Below, one piece after another: positions 21,583-32,199 of a DNA stretch of 64,000 bases (within the stretch, counting starts at the first letter, position 1; every line of letters starts with the position of its first letter). Where the stretch lies: NCBI RefSeq assembly GCF_018687715.1, contig NC_056761.1, positions 19,303,501 through 19,367,500 on the forward strand, in the 5' to 3' direction. The notes under the pieces were generated by a model. That model did not search any database, was not told the DNA's origin, and saw only the letters and a program-made list of their open reading frames with translations. The translations under genes and the position numbers were made by a program. The DNA is from Carya illinoinensis (lineage: Eukaryota; Streptophyta; Magnoliopsida; Fagales; Juglandaceae).

Positions 21583-24500
21583 TGTGACGCCCCCAAATTC
21601 CATTTGGGATCGAACGGAAAATTGAAGCGTCGAGACATGCAACACAAGGTTACCTGCCCCCGTTCATGACATATAAGATGCAATGTTCCTAACATGCATA
21701 TAACAATATGCAATATTCGCAGTGGATAATTTTTTTTTCTTTAGCAATATTATGCACCAAATTGAAAATATCCCAAATGCTTAAAACATACTCCATACAT
21801 AAAAACTTATTGAACAACTAAAATTACAACCCTAGTCCAAAATAGTTATGATCCAAAAGTACTGGAGATGCAACTCCATCGTACAAGTAGTAATTTAACT
21901 ACTATATTAACATTAACGACGCATCATCGTTCAATCGACTGTATCTAGTTGGTCAGCTCCTGATCCTCCTTCAGGTCCTGTAACAAGATTTACCATTCGA
22001 GGGGAATGGTAGTTGGGACTACCACAGTGAGATTTGATTTCAAATCTCAGCAAGTTAACAAAAAACTTCCACACATGCTAATGATGTATGGATGACAGTA
22101 AAAGCATAAATGTATAATCAAATTCATAAATAATTAAAGCATAACTTAGCGTACAACATATCATAATTGACATAACTTAAATTGAAACATGAACTGAACT
22201 TGACTTGACATGAACTTGATCTGAAACTTGACTTAGTATGAACTTACTCTGAAACTTGAATTAATATGAAAAATACATACTCCACAGTTGTTGTGGTCCC
22301 ATGTATTCTACGTGTAAATACATACTCTACAGTTGTTGTGGCTCCATGTATTCTACGCAAACTTGACTTAACATGAAAAATACATACTCCACAGTTGTTG
22401 TGGCCCCATGTATTCTACACAAACTGAATGTACTCAAGATGAAACGTGACTCGAAAATGAAAGGACTGGAGCCCTGACGTAACATAACGTGATTTGAACA
22501 TAACTTGAAATACATAACCAACTTGAGATAGAAACATTTCGTAACATGGCATAATATATAATAAACAACATATTTAATATGACATACTTGTAATGTACAG
22601 TAATACATGACAGAATATATTATGTAACAGATAAAAATTGATGACAGAATAAATTCTGTATAATAGATAATTACGTGATAACTTGGCATGGCATGACATA
22701 TATGATAACATACATACATACACTGTAGTTCCTTTACTTAGCACACATACACAGTAGACTGCTAGTAAGTTAAAAGCTAACTTACCTCGATCTCCGCGTT
22801 TCTTATAAAACTTCAAGTGTGATCACGAGGAACTGTAATTAGTGATTCTAAAAGTTAGAACTAAATCACTAAAAATTTGAAATATGAAAAATACTAACTT
22901 AAAGAGTAAAATTTTCATTTTACTCTCTACATGTGGGAAAATGACCGTTTTACCCATAACTTAAGGATTTTGCATACTAACTCCAAAAGTTTCCAAAATT
23001 TACATATTTTGTCCTAAACTTAAATATCAACTCAGAAAAATTTAAAACAAAACACAACTATGAAGAACACACTATGGCCGAAACATCTATAGGCCATTTT
23101 CCTTGATTTTTGTTGCAATTCTTTCCAACTTCAAAACTCATGTGTAAACCAAAATTTTGTAACAAACATCTTTCAATCCTAAGTTCAAAACCATATTTAA
23201 AACATCCATTTAGAAAAAGCTAATAATTAACACCAAACTTTTTGTAAAAAGATCCAAGCACTTGAATCACAAGTTTTGACCTTAAATCAAAACATCTCCA
23301 AGAATTTCAAAAATCAAATCTTACTTCTAACATATTCATAATATCATCCTAATATCAACCATGCTTTAAATCATCAAAGTAAAGTCACCAAAATCACAAA
23401 ATAACATTTAGAGTTTTTGGTTTTACACTTAATCCAAAAACAGAAACTTTTTCCTCAACTAGTTTTGATAAATCTCTTGATCTATGATTTATAAATATAT
23501 GATCTTCAAACCAAACCATCACATGGTTTAAAAAGATGTCCTAAAACATATATAAGCTTCTAATTCAAGATCACATGGTTAGAAATTAACCAAAACATAA
23601 ATTTAGCCAATAATATCCACACTTTGGCTTATTTGAATATCTCTTTGCATAAAATTTCATATCTTTGACACTAACATCAAATATTTTCAAAATAATAATA
23701 TAACATATATATAAGATACTTAAAATCCTCCAATAAAATTATTAAAGTTATTAGAATAGGTTTAGACCATCAAAGAGTTAAACTTTCTCAAAACAGAAAC
23801 TGTTTTTCTTCTTCCAGTTTCTAAGTTTCTAAATCTAAGAAAATCTTTCATCAAAACCTTTAATAATGCAAAAATCCTCGACCAATAGTCACATATACAT
23901 GTTAACAATACTCCATAAAAATTTTGGATCAATATCTATCCATTAGCTTGGTCAAAAACTCCAAACTATAACATATTCTCCAGTTTATCTCCCAGAATGA
24001 CCTTTTTATAGTTTACACAATATTTGAGTGACCAAATGATCTTCAAATGGGGCAAATAAGATATCCATATAAATTAGACTAAAAAAGGAACAACTTATAT
24101 GAAGGAGACTTTATGATAAAACACTTACAAAAGCTTCGAAATGGGTGTGCAAAAGACCTCCTAAAAGCTGTCCGAGAGAGTGTTTGATATTCTTTCAATG
24201 GAAAGTGTAAATGAAGATAATTTCGTGGGGAGAGGTGGCTGTAGATACTTATGGATGAGATATGAAAGAGATGAGGCTGGAGTTGAGAATTGAGTGTAGT
24301 TTTCTCCTACCCAAAAAAATCTATAAATGATTATCTTATAATATTCTATCCAATAATATCTAAAAAAAATCAACTTAAGATATTTTTATCTAATAATATC
24401 TATCAACTCAAAATATTTTTACCCAATAATATTCACGAAAATTGCCTCAAGATATTTCTTTTTATCCAATAATATCTACAGTTTTGAACAGACGTTTTGT

Positions 24501-24734
24501 CCGAAAATATAAAAAAATGTTATTGCGCCATAAGACTTTAAATAACCCTCCGAGTCTAATGGCACAAACCATAATACATTTTGACACTTCTGATACCATA
24601 GTAAATAATAACACTAACTATATAGTTAGACAAAAACCTATACGATTAATGGATTCGTGAAAACTTATGAAATTTTCACAAGGTTCCTAAAGTTAATAGA
24701 AATTTCACAATTGAATTTCTAGCAGGTTGTTACA
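21583..24734 (-). repeat. 3' LTR of the non-autonomous element
   Basis: 3152 bp. The plus strand begins TGTGACGCCC and ends GGTTGTTACA, a TG...CA type with inverted ends. It differs from the other LTR by substitutions and a few indels, notably a missing ~31-bp block present near 30110 in the right LTR and one fewer hairpin repeat. Confidence 0.85.
22271..22419. repeat. Hairpin-forming tandem repeat, three copies
   Basis: Units start at 22271, 22316 and 22378. Each contains CCACAGTTGTTGTGG, an imperfect inverted repeat, flanked by ATACAT and ATGTAT arms. It lies inside the left LTR. Confidence 0.75.
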
Positions 24735-24750
24735 ATCTCCCCTCCTAAAA
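24735..24750 (-). promoter_or_regulatory. Polypurine tract of the non-autonomous element
   Basis: On the minus strand the sequence TTAGGAGGGGAGAT directly precedes the LTR start TGTAACAACC. This is the plus-strand primer site and confirms minus orientation. Confidence 0.7.
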
Positions 24751-25069
24751 AAAAGATTTCGTTCTCGAAATCGAAGTAAGTAAGAAATAACAAGTTAAGG
24801 AATATGTGTTGCTTACCAACCTGGTGTCTATCCCGTATATGTTTGCCTTTGAGATTATGTCATTTCTTAACTCTCTTATTTTAATCAACAATTATATTAC
24901 ACTTCTTTTCACAAGGTTGGCCAAGTTGTATCGACACACTCTCCAAACCTAAAACTTCAAGTAAATAATTTTTCGAAACTCTTTTTTAGAAAAACATAGG
25001 CGATATACTTTAAGTGTTTTTGTAAATACCAAAGTTAGTAGAGAATTCATCAAAATTAAGTTGTTATCC

Positions 25070-25135
25070 TCTCTCTCTCTCTCTCTCTCTGTTTGTTTTT
25101 TATTTTTTTTTTATTTTTTTATTTTTTAAAACGGT
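25070..25135. repeat. CT microsatellite and T-rich tract
   Basis: A run of CT dinucleotides followed by T-rich sequence, upstream of the opposite-strand gene's promoter-like region. Confidence 0.7.
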
Positions 25136-25185
25136 GGCCCTCTGTTTTAGACCAGACAACTCTGATGCGCATGATTTTTATAGGT

Positions 25186-25334
25186 CTTCTGTAATTGTCA
25201 GGCGCCGCATAGCTACAACACTACTTTGTTCTTCTGTAATTGTCAGGCACCGCAGCTATGATACTACATTGCTCTTGTCTCTTGTAGAGAAATGATTCAC
25301 GAGAGATGATTCGTCATAATTTTCTCTATAAAAG
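25186..25334 (+). promoter_or_regulatory. Promoter-like region of the opposite-strand gene
   Basis: A 45-bp direct repeat (units from 25186 and 25231, each beginning CTTCTGTAATTGTCAGGC) lies just upstream of a TATA box, TATAAAAG at 25327-25334. A pyrimidine-rich patch follows at 25347-25385, then the start codon about 100 bp after the TATA box. This is a typical plant core-promoter order. Activity is inferred. Confidence 0.5.
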
Positions 25335-25434
25335 AATTATTCAGTTCATCTTTTTTCTCATCTCATCTTCTTCATTTTTCTGAAATTAGTTTGCATTCTT
25401 ACTCTGCAATCTCTTTCTGCTTACTCACTTTGCA

Positions 25435-25863
25435 ATGGCTCAGCAATCTTCTCATTATCAAAACATAAGGTATTCTGCACCTCGTTCACCAGTTGTTTAT
25501 GCTTCTTCCGTAGGTGATATAATGCAATCCAATAATGATCTGACTAATAAATCAGATAATGAACTTATCTACGAACTTGTGAGTCTCAGTACTCGATACT
25601 CATCAGTCATTGTCGCATATTCTCAGCGACTGCAATCCAGGACTGGTGGGGTTGACAAATTCCAGGAGAAAATTTCTATCCTTCAGAGGCTTCTTATGGA
25701 ATCCAACATGAAGATAGAAGCAGTAAAGCGAGAGAGCAGAGATTTAAAATCTTTGCTTAACTTTTCTTTTCGAGTGGTTACTCCTTTAGATAGGAAAGAC
25801 ATGCAGATTTTTGAAGAGCAAGAGCGCTTAAAGATTGAGGCAAAGAGCCTCAAATTTCTGTAA
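25435..25863 (+). CDS. Unrecognised 142-residue protein, antisense inside the LTR element
   Basis: The intact frame starts at an ATG in good plant context (GCAATGGCT), about 100 bp after a TATA box. It ends in TAA, with an AATAAA-type signal about 15 bp later. The N-terminus is Ser/Gln/Tyr-rich. Residues about 35-60 look helical, and residues about 72-108 and 118-142 are rich in Glu, Lys, Arg and Leu with coiled-coil character. There is no signal peptide, membrane segment or enzymatic motif. It is antisense to the element and close to its 3' LTR. Some Tat-lineage gypsy elements carry extra antisense ORFs in that place; a captured host gene is the alternative. The protein is not recognised. 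Confidence 0.6.
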   Translation: MAQQSSHYQNIRYSAPRSPVVYASSVGDIMQSNNDLTNKSDNELIYELVSLSTRYSSVIVAYSQRLQSRTGGVDKFQEKISILQRLLMESNMKIEAVKRESRDLKSLLNFSFRVVTPLDRKDMQIFEEQERLKIEAKSLKFL

Positions 25864-26680
25864 TTTTGCTTTATGATAATAAAATAATACTTCACAAATA
25901 TTCATATTTGTGTTTCTATCTTCTAGTAGATGTTTTATGTGCTCCATTTTATTTCTTTCAGGGATTTTCATATATATGCTATGATCCAATGACTCATATA
26001 AATATGCATTTAATCATGCATATCCAAACTCTCAATAATCTTCAAGTTAATAAAAACCTCAAGGAGTTCTACTGGTCTAGGACTAACTTACTTCTTTATA
26101 ATTGCAACAATCAGTCATCTTCCTAGGTGGTACTTCGATAACTAACCAGTTAATAACTTAAACTTGAGACTTTCTCTCTTATGATTGTCATAACTCTTCT
26201 ATCAATCATGAGTTATCAATTATTTTAACTCTAAATGATTTGTTCCTAATGTTCACATAAATCTTCAAGACCAAGATTTTACTCCCCATATAATAGTCTT
26301 CAAAAGAAGATTGATCTATGTATCCATAAAGATAGTGCTTTGCCAGAAATCATTTATTGGCAGCGTAGTAATACTATTATCATAAATGAATCCTACTAAG
26401 ACTAAAGTTTCTCCTAATCAAATTACTCTTCCAAACACAATTTCTATCGTATTCTCAGAATCAAAACAATCCTCCAAATATGTGGAATACCATTCATCAA
26501 TCCTACATATCCTTTCTTATATTACTAAAAGGTATTCTATATTTACATTAGTATGAACAATAATATTTCTAATGAAAATTGTTACTCTTACCACTAGGGT
26601 CACTATTCAGCTTTCAAGCTGAATTCTCAAGCACTACCATAATTAATAGAAACAATGACTCGTTTGAATCAAACAATGTA
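25864..26680. other. Non-coding interior of the LTR element
   Basis: AT-rich DNA with no sustained coding signal. It includes the likely 3' end of the 142-residue gene and decayed internal sequence. Confidence 0.4.
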
Positions 26681-26684
26681 CAAT

Positions 26685-26903
26685 TTACCAACCCCAAAGA
26701 CTTGACCTACTCCAAAATAACAATAATGCTATACTACCATCAATTGCAATCAGATCAACATTAACTATGTTTACCTCAACTAATCCTTCATCCATCGGGA
26801 AATTCTGATCCTCTTGATTGTTATCTCCCTTAGGATTCCGAGATATTCTATCACGAGTCATGTGCCCCTTCTTGAAACACACGAGTATATGTATAAAAAC
26901 CAC
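26685..26903 (-). pseudogene. Degenerate gag C-terminus
   Basis: A minus-strand frame with C-F-K-K-G-H-M-T-R-D-R, which looks like a CCHC knuckle that has lost a Cys at the second and last positions. It is followed by an acidic linker. It is placed near the primer site, as gag should be. It suggests the element descends from an autonomous gypsy element that lost pol. Confidence 0.45.
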
Positions 26904-27015
26904 ATACTACCTTTCATACCTTAAGAAATTCAAGCCTACTGAAGACTAAAATTTCAAGCCTAATGTTTGGTGCATTTCTTAAGGACATGTGGATTTACTG
27001 CCCAGAGACGTATTT

Positions 27016-27027
27016 GCTCTGATACCA
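27016..27027 (-). promoter_or_regulatory. Primer-binding site of the non-autonomous element
   Basis: On the minus strand this is TGGTATCAGAGC, an exact tRNA-Met-type primer site, 3 nt from the LTR end at 27031. Confidence 0.85.
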
Positions 27028-27030
27028 CCC

Positions 27031-30000
27031 TGTGACGCCCCCAAATTCCATTTGGGATCGAACGGAAATTTGAAACGTCGAAACATGTAACACAAGGTTA
27101 CCTGCCCCCGTTCATGACATATAAGATGCAATGTTCCTAACATGTATATAACAATATTCAATATTCGCAGCGGATAATTTTTTTTTTCTTTAGCAATACT
27201 ATGCACCAAATTGAAAATATCACAAATGCTTAAAACATACTCCATACATAAAAATCTATTGAACAACTAAAATCACAACACTAATCCAAAATAGTTATGA
27301 TCCAAAAGTACTGGAGATGTAACTCCATCGTACAAGTAGTAATTTAACTACTATATTAACATTAACGACGCACCATCGTTCAATCGACTGTGTCTAGTTG
27401 GTCAGCTCCTGATCCTCCTTCAGGTCCTGTAACAAGATCTACCATTCGAGGGGAATGGTAGTTGGGACGACCACAGTGAGATTTGATTTCAAATCTCAGC
27501 AAGTTAACAAAAAACTTCCACGCATGCTAATGATGCATGGATGACAGTAAAAGCATAAATGCATAATCAAATTCATAAATAATTAAAGCATAACTTAGCG
27601 TACAACATAGCATAATTGACATAACTTAAATTGAAACATGAACTGAACTTGACTTGACATGAACTTGATCTGAAACTTGACTTAGTATGAACTTACTCTG
27701 AAACTTGAATTAATATGAAAAATACATACTCCACAGTTGTTGTGGCCCCATGTATTCTACGCAAACTTGACTTAACATGAAAAATACATACTCCACAGTT
27801 GTTGTGGCCCCATGTATTCTACGTGTAAATACATACTCCACAGTTGTTGTGGCCCCATGTATTCTACACATTACAATGCTGTTAAATACATACTCCACAG
27901 TTATTGTGGCCTCATGTATTCTACACAAACTGAATGTACTCAAGATGAAATGTGACTGGAAAACGAAAGGACTGGAGCCCTGACGTAACATAACGTGATT
28001 TGAACATAACTTGAAATACATGACCATTTTGAGATAGAAATATTTCGTAACATGGCATAACATATAATAGACAACATATTTAACATGACATACTTGTAAT
28101 GTACAGTAATACATGACAGAATATATTATGTAACAGATAAAAATTGATGACAGAATAAATTCTGTATAATAGATAATTACGTGATAACTTGGCATGGCAT
28201 GACATATATGATAACATACATACATACACTGTAGTTTCTTTACTTAGCACACATACACAGTAGACTGCTAGTAAGTTAAAAGCTAACTTACCTCGATCTC
28301 CGCGTTTCTTATAAAACTTCAAGTGTAATCACGAGGAACTGTAATTAGTGATTCTAAAAGTTAGAACTAAATCACTAAAAATTTGAAATATGAAAAATAC
28401 TAACTTAAAGAGTAAAATTTTCATTTTACTCTCTACATGTGGGAAAATAACCGTTTTACCTATAACTTAAGGATTTTGCATACTAACTCCAAAAGTTTCC
28501 AAAATTTACATTTCTCATATAAATTTTGTCCTAAACTTAAATATCAACTCAGAAAAATTTAAAACAAAACATAACTATGAAGAACACACTATGGCCGAAA
28601 CATCCAAAGGTCATTTCCCTTGATTTTTGTTGCAATTCTTTCCAACTTCAAAACTCATGCTTAAACCAAAATTTTACAACAAACATCTTCCAATTCTAAG
28701 TTCAAAACCATATTTAAAACATCCATTTAGAAAAAACTAATAATTAAAACCAAACTTTTTTGTAAAAAGATCCAAGCACTTGAATTACAAGTTTTGACCT
28801 TAAATCAAAATATCTCCAAGAATTTCAAAAATCAAATCTTACTTCTAACATATTCATAATATCATCCTAACATCAACCATGCTTTAAATCATCAAATTAA
28901 AGTCACCAAAATCACAAAATAACATTTAGAGTTTTTGGCTTTATACTTAGTCCAAAAACAAAAACTTTTTCCTCAACTAGTTTTGATAAATCTCTTGATC
29001 TATGACTTATAAATATATGATCTTCAAACCAAACCATCACATGGTTTAAAAAGATGTCCTAAAACATATATAAGCTTCTAATTCAAGATCACATGGTTAG
29101 AAATTAATCAAAACATAAATTTAGCCAATAATATCCATACTTTGGCTTATTTGAATATCTCTTTGCATAAAATTTCATATCTTTGACACTAACATCAAAT
29201 ATTTTCAAAATAATAATATAACATATATATAAGATACTTAAAATCCTCCAATAAAATTATTAAAGTCATTAGAATAGGTTTAGACCATCAAGGAGTTAAA
29301 CTTTCTCAAAACAGAAACTGTTTTTCTTCTTCCAGTTTTTAAGTTTCTAAATCTAAGAAAATCTTTCATCAAAACCTTTAATAATGCAAAAATCCTCGAC
29401 CAATAGTCACATATACATGTTAACAATACTCCATAAAAATTTTGGATCAATATCTATCCATTAGCTTGGTCAAAAACTCCAAACTATAACATATTCTCCA
29501 GTTTATCTCCCAGAATGACCTTTCTATAGTTTACACAATATTTGACTGACCAAATGATCTTCAAATGGGGCAAATAAGATATCCATGTAAACTAGACTAA
29601 AAAAGGAACAACTTATATGAAGGAGACTTTATGATAAAACACTTACAAAAGTTTCGAAATGGGTGTGCAAAAGACCTCCTAAAAGCTGTCCGAGAGAGTG
29701 TTTGATATTCTTTCAATGGAAAGTGTAAATGAAGATAATTTCGTGGGGAGAGGTGGCTGGAAATACTTATGAATGAGATATGGAAGAGATGAGGCTAGAG
29801 TTGAGAGTTGAGTGTAGTTTTCTCCTACCCAAAAAAATCTATAAATAATTATCTTATAATATTCTATCCAATAATATCTAAAAAAAATCAACTTAAGATA
29901 TTTTTATCTAATAATATCTATCAACTCAAAATATTTTTACCCAATAATATTCACGAAAATTACCTCAAGATATTTCTTTTTATCCAATAATATCTACAGT

Positions 30001-30283
30001 TTTGAACAGACGTTTTGTCCGAAAATATGAAAAAATGTTATTGCGCCATAAGACTTTAAATAACCCTCCGAGTCTAATGGCACAAACCATAATACATTTT
30101 GACACTTCTAACTATTTCCAATAATCAAAAATACACTTCTGATACCATAGTAAATAATAACACTAACTATATAGTTAGACAAAAACCTATACGATTAATG
30201 GATTCGTGAAAACTTATGAGGTTTTCACAAGGTTCCTAAAGTTAATAGAAATTTCACAATTGAATTTCTAGCGGGTTGTTACA
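27031..30283 (-). repeat. 5' LTR of the non-autonomous element
   Basis: 3253 bp, beginning TGTGACGCCC and ending GGTTGTTACA on the plus strand. It is nearly identical to 21583-24734 over its full length. The small frames in it (for example 27710-28225 on the minus strand) arise from the repeats and differ between the LTRs, so they are not genes. Confidence 0.85.
27720..27925. repeat. Hairpin-forming tandem repeat, four copies
   Basis: Units start at 27720, 27782, 27827 and 27884. These are the same 42-bp unit as at 22271-22419, with one extra copy. The copy-number difference between LTRs that were identical at insertion shows continuing repeat turnover. Confidence 0.75.
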
Positions 30284-30288
30284 CTAAG
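30284..30288. repeat. Target-site duplication CTAAG, right copy
   Basis: Matches 21578-21582 exactly. Confidence 0.85.
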
Positions 30289-31986
30289 CATCCTCTATCC
30301 CCCCACCAGCAGATGGGCCACGGAGTTGACACGAGAGCATTACCATCTCGACCGATCTCGTTGTCATCCAACGACAACCTAGGGGACATCATTTAGTTTT
30401 ATTTGCTCCCGAGTGACCAGAGGAGCTCTATTGAGATAATGCCTCATTTCAACTTGGGGTTGTGATACACACGCACCTAAAAATCCTTTCTCAATATGGA
30501 AACCCAGTTTTCATCCTTAACACATAAAAATACATGAAACATAATAATGAATGTCAAGACACAATACACAACAGATAAAAACCCAAACACCGCCAAACTC
30601 CACAAATATGTCCAACCTCCAATTCGACCCAAAAATCGACACACCTCGGACTCAAGGCCCGGCATAACCAAACAGATTGCAGAAAAATATGTTAGCATAA
30701 AAATATATTAAAATCTCATTAAATTCTTTGAAAAATTACTTATAATGATGAAAAGGCAAAACTCTGAAAGATCGAAGCACATGAGCACCTGATTAATGTC
30801 AAAAGTGAATATGAAATAAAATCACTAACAAGCACGATTTTTGAGACTGAAAATGGGACTCGAAAACAAGAAAATTCGAAGTGAAAATTGAGGGAAAGGT
30901 GGGCTGATTTACAAGATAAAAACTAGAAGATAAAGGCTGGACAATGGGATGCACGACATGGGAGAAAGATAACCAAGCAAATCAAAATGAAGCTCAAGGG
31001 TAGTAGCTAAGAACAGGGCACGGTAAGGCCAAAAAACAGAGCACGGATTTGGGGAGAAATGGTGGTGGCGTGGGTCGATGGCGGAAGGAATCACAACCGA
31101 GGTTGCGAGGTGAGATTGGGCTGGCGACAATGGGCGGTGCTACAACTCAAAGATAGAGAGAAAAGTCACAGGTTGTAGCAGGGGAAGAGAAACTAACAAA
31201 AGAAAATAAATGAAAGAGAGGGGAAGAAATAGAAGGAGATGAAAGAAAAGAAAAAGAAACAGGAAGAAGCAACAGTAGCAGAGCATAGATTCACAGAGGA
31301 AGAAGAGAGGAAAAAAGAAAATAGAAAGAGGAAGAAGAAGCAGCTGCGCGGCAGGAGAAAAAGATTAAAGCCCTAAAGGCTGGCCAAAAAGGGCGTCGTT
31401 TAGAGAGAGGGAGGGCTGAAAGCAAGCCCACGGGCTGGGCTTCACACACTGAACGAGTTGGGCCCAAACAAACGTGGTTGGGTTTGGGTGTTGAGAAGTG
31501 TTGAGATATGTTGTGAATAGTAATAAAAAAGTAGGTGAAAATTAATAATAGAATATTGAATAGTAGTAAAAAGTAGGTGAAAAGTAATAATAAAGTAATG
31601 AATAGTAGTGGATTATATTGAGAAGTGTTGAGAGTATCTCAACACCCAAACACACTTAACACACTAAACAAGCCCAATTCAAAAAATAAAGGTCCAATAA
31701 AATGAAAATGGTACAATAAAATAGATAAAAGACAAATAAAAACAGTACATCTAAATATTAATAAAAATAAACAAGCAAATCAATAATAAACTAAATTAAA
31801 ATAGAGAGCAATTTAAATATTAAATAATAATTAATATCAAGAAAAACACATTAAAATAAATTTCACAACTTAGTAATCATAAAATAATATAAAGAAAATC
31901 ACGTTAAATTTAAAACAAGAGAACCACTAATAATAATAAATAAAATAATTATTTAATTAAAACACACGAAAATATAGGGTATCATA
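30289..31986 (-). repeat. Old LTR (family A relative), right segment
   Basis: Continues the LTR begun at 20750-21577. The blocks ACGGAGTTGACACGA and GAGTGACCAGAGGAGCT match 3970-4085 of the family A LTR. It carries a long purine-rich tract (31190-31370) and ends GGGTATCATA, next to a minus-strand purine tract. It is the 3' LTR of the element whose pol starts just to its right. Confidence 0.7.
31482..31651. mobile_element. MITE inside the old LTR
   Basis: A 170-bp segment with inverted ends GTTTGGGTGTTGAGA and TCTCAACACCCAAAC. The interior is AT-rich and nearly palindromic (repeated AATAGTAATAA-like words). The related LTR fragment near 20440 lacks it. No transposase is encoded. The superfamily is not determined. 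Confidence 0.7.
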
Positions 31987-31998
31987 TCCTCTCCCCTT
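31987..31998 (-). promoter_or_regulatory. Polypurine tract of the Tekay-like element
   Basis: AAGGGGAGAGGA on the minus strand, directly before the LTR start at 31986. It links the pol relic to that LTR. Confidence 0.65.
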
Positions 31999-32199
31999 AA
32001 AAGAAAATTTCGTTTTTGGAATTGGCAAGGTCAAATATTAACGCCAAGGCAAGTGATAAGATTCAACTAAGAGCAGGCTTCAGAAGACATTGCTAGTGTC
32101 ACCCAAACAAATACGGATATTGCTCTGTCATGTTTGCTTCCTCTACCAAGAGAAATCTTGAGCCTATGGATCTCTCCATGATACTTTCACCAAAGGAAT

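Larger units (their letters stand above)
21583..30283 (-). mobile_element. Complete non-autonomous LTR element with 3.2-kb LTRs
   Basis: Two near-identical LTRs (21583-24734 and 27031-30283) flank only 2.3 kb of interior. A tRNA-Met primer site sits at the right LTR and a purine tract at the left LTR, so the element reads on the minus strand. It is flanked by CTAAG on both sides. The interior has no RT or integrase, only a degenerate gag-end remnant and a small gene on the opposite strand. It therefore depends on helper proteins, in the manner of large retrotransposon derivatives. It is inserted in an older LTR. Confidence 0.85.

Noticed and set aside
22327..22816. Frames of 80-171 codons in the 3.2-kb LTRs (also 27710-28322)
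   Set aside because: They come from hairpin repeats and differ between the two LTR copies (130 against 171 codons). No start context or domain.
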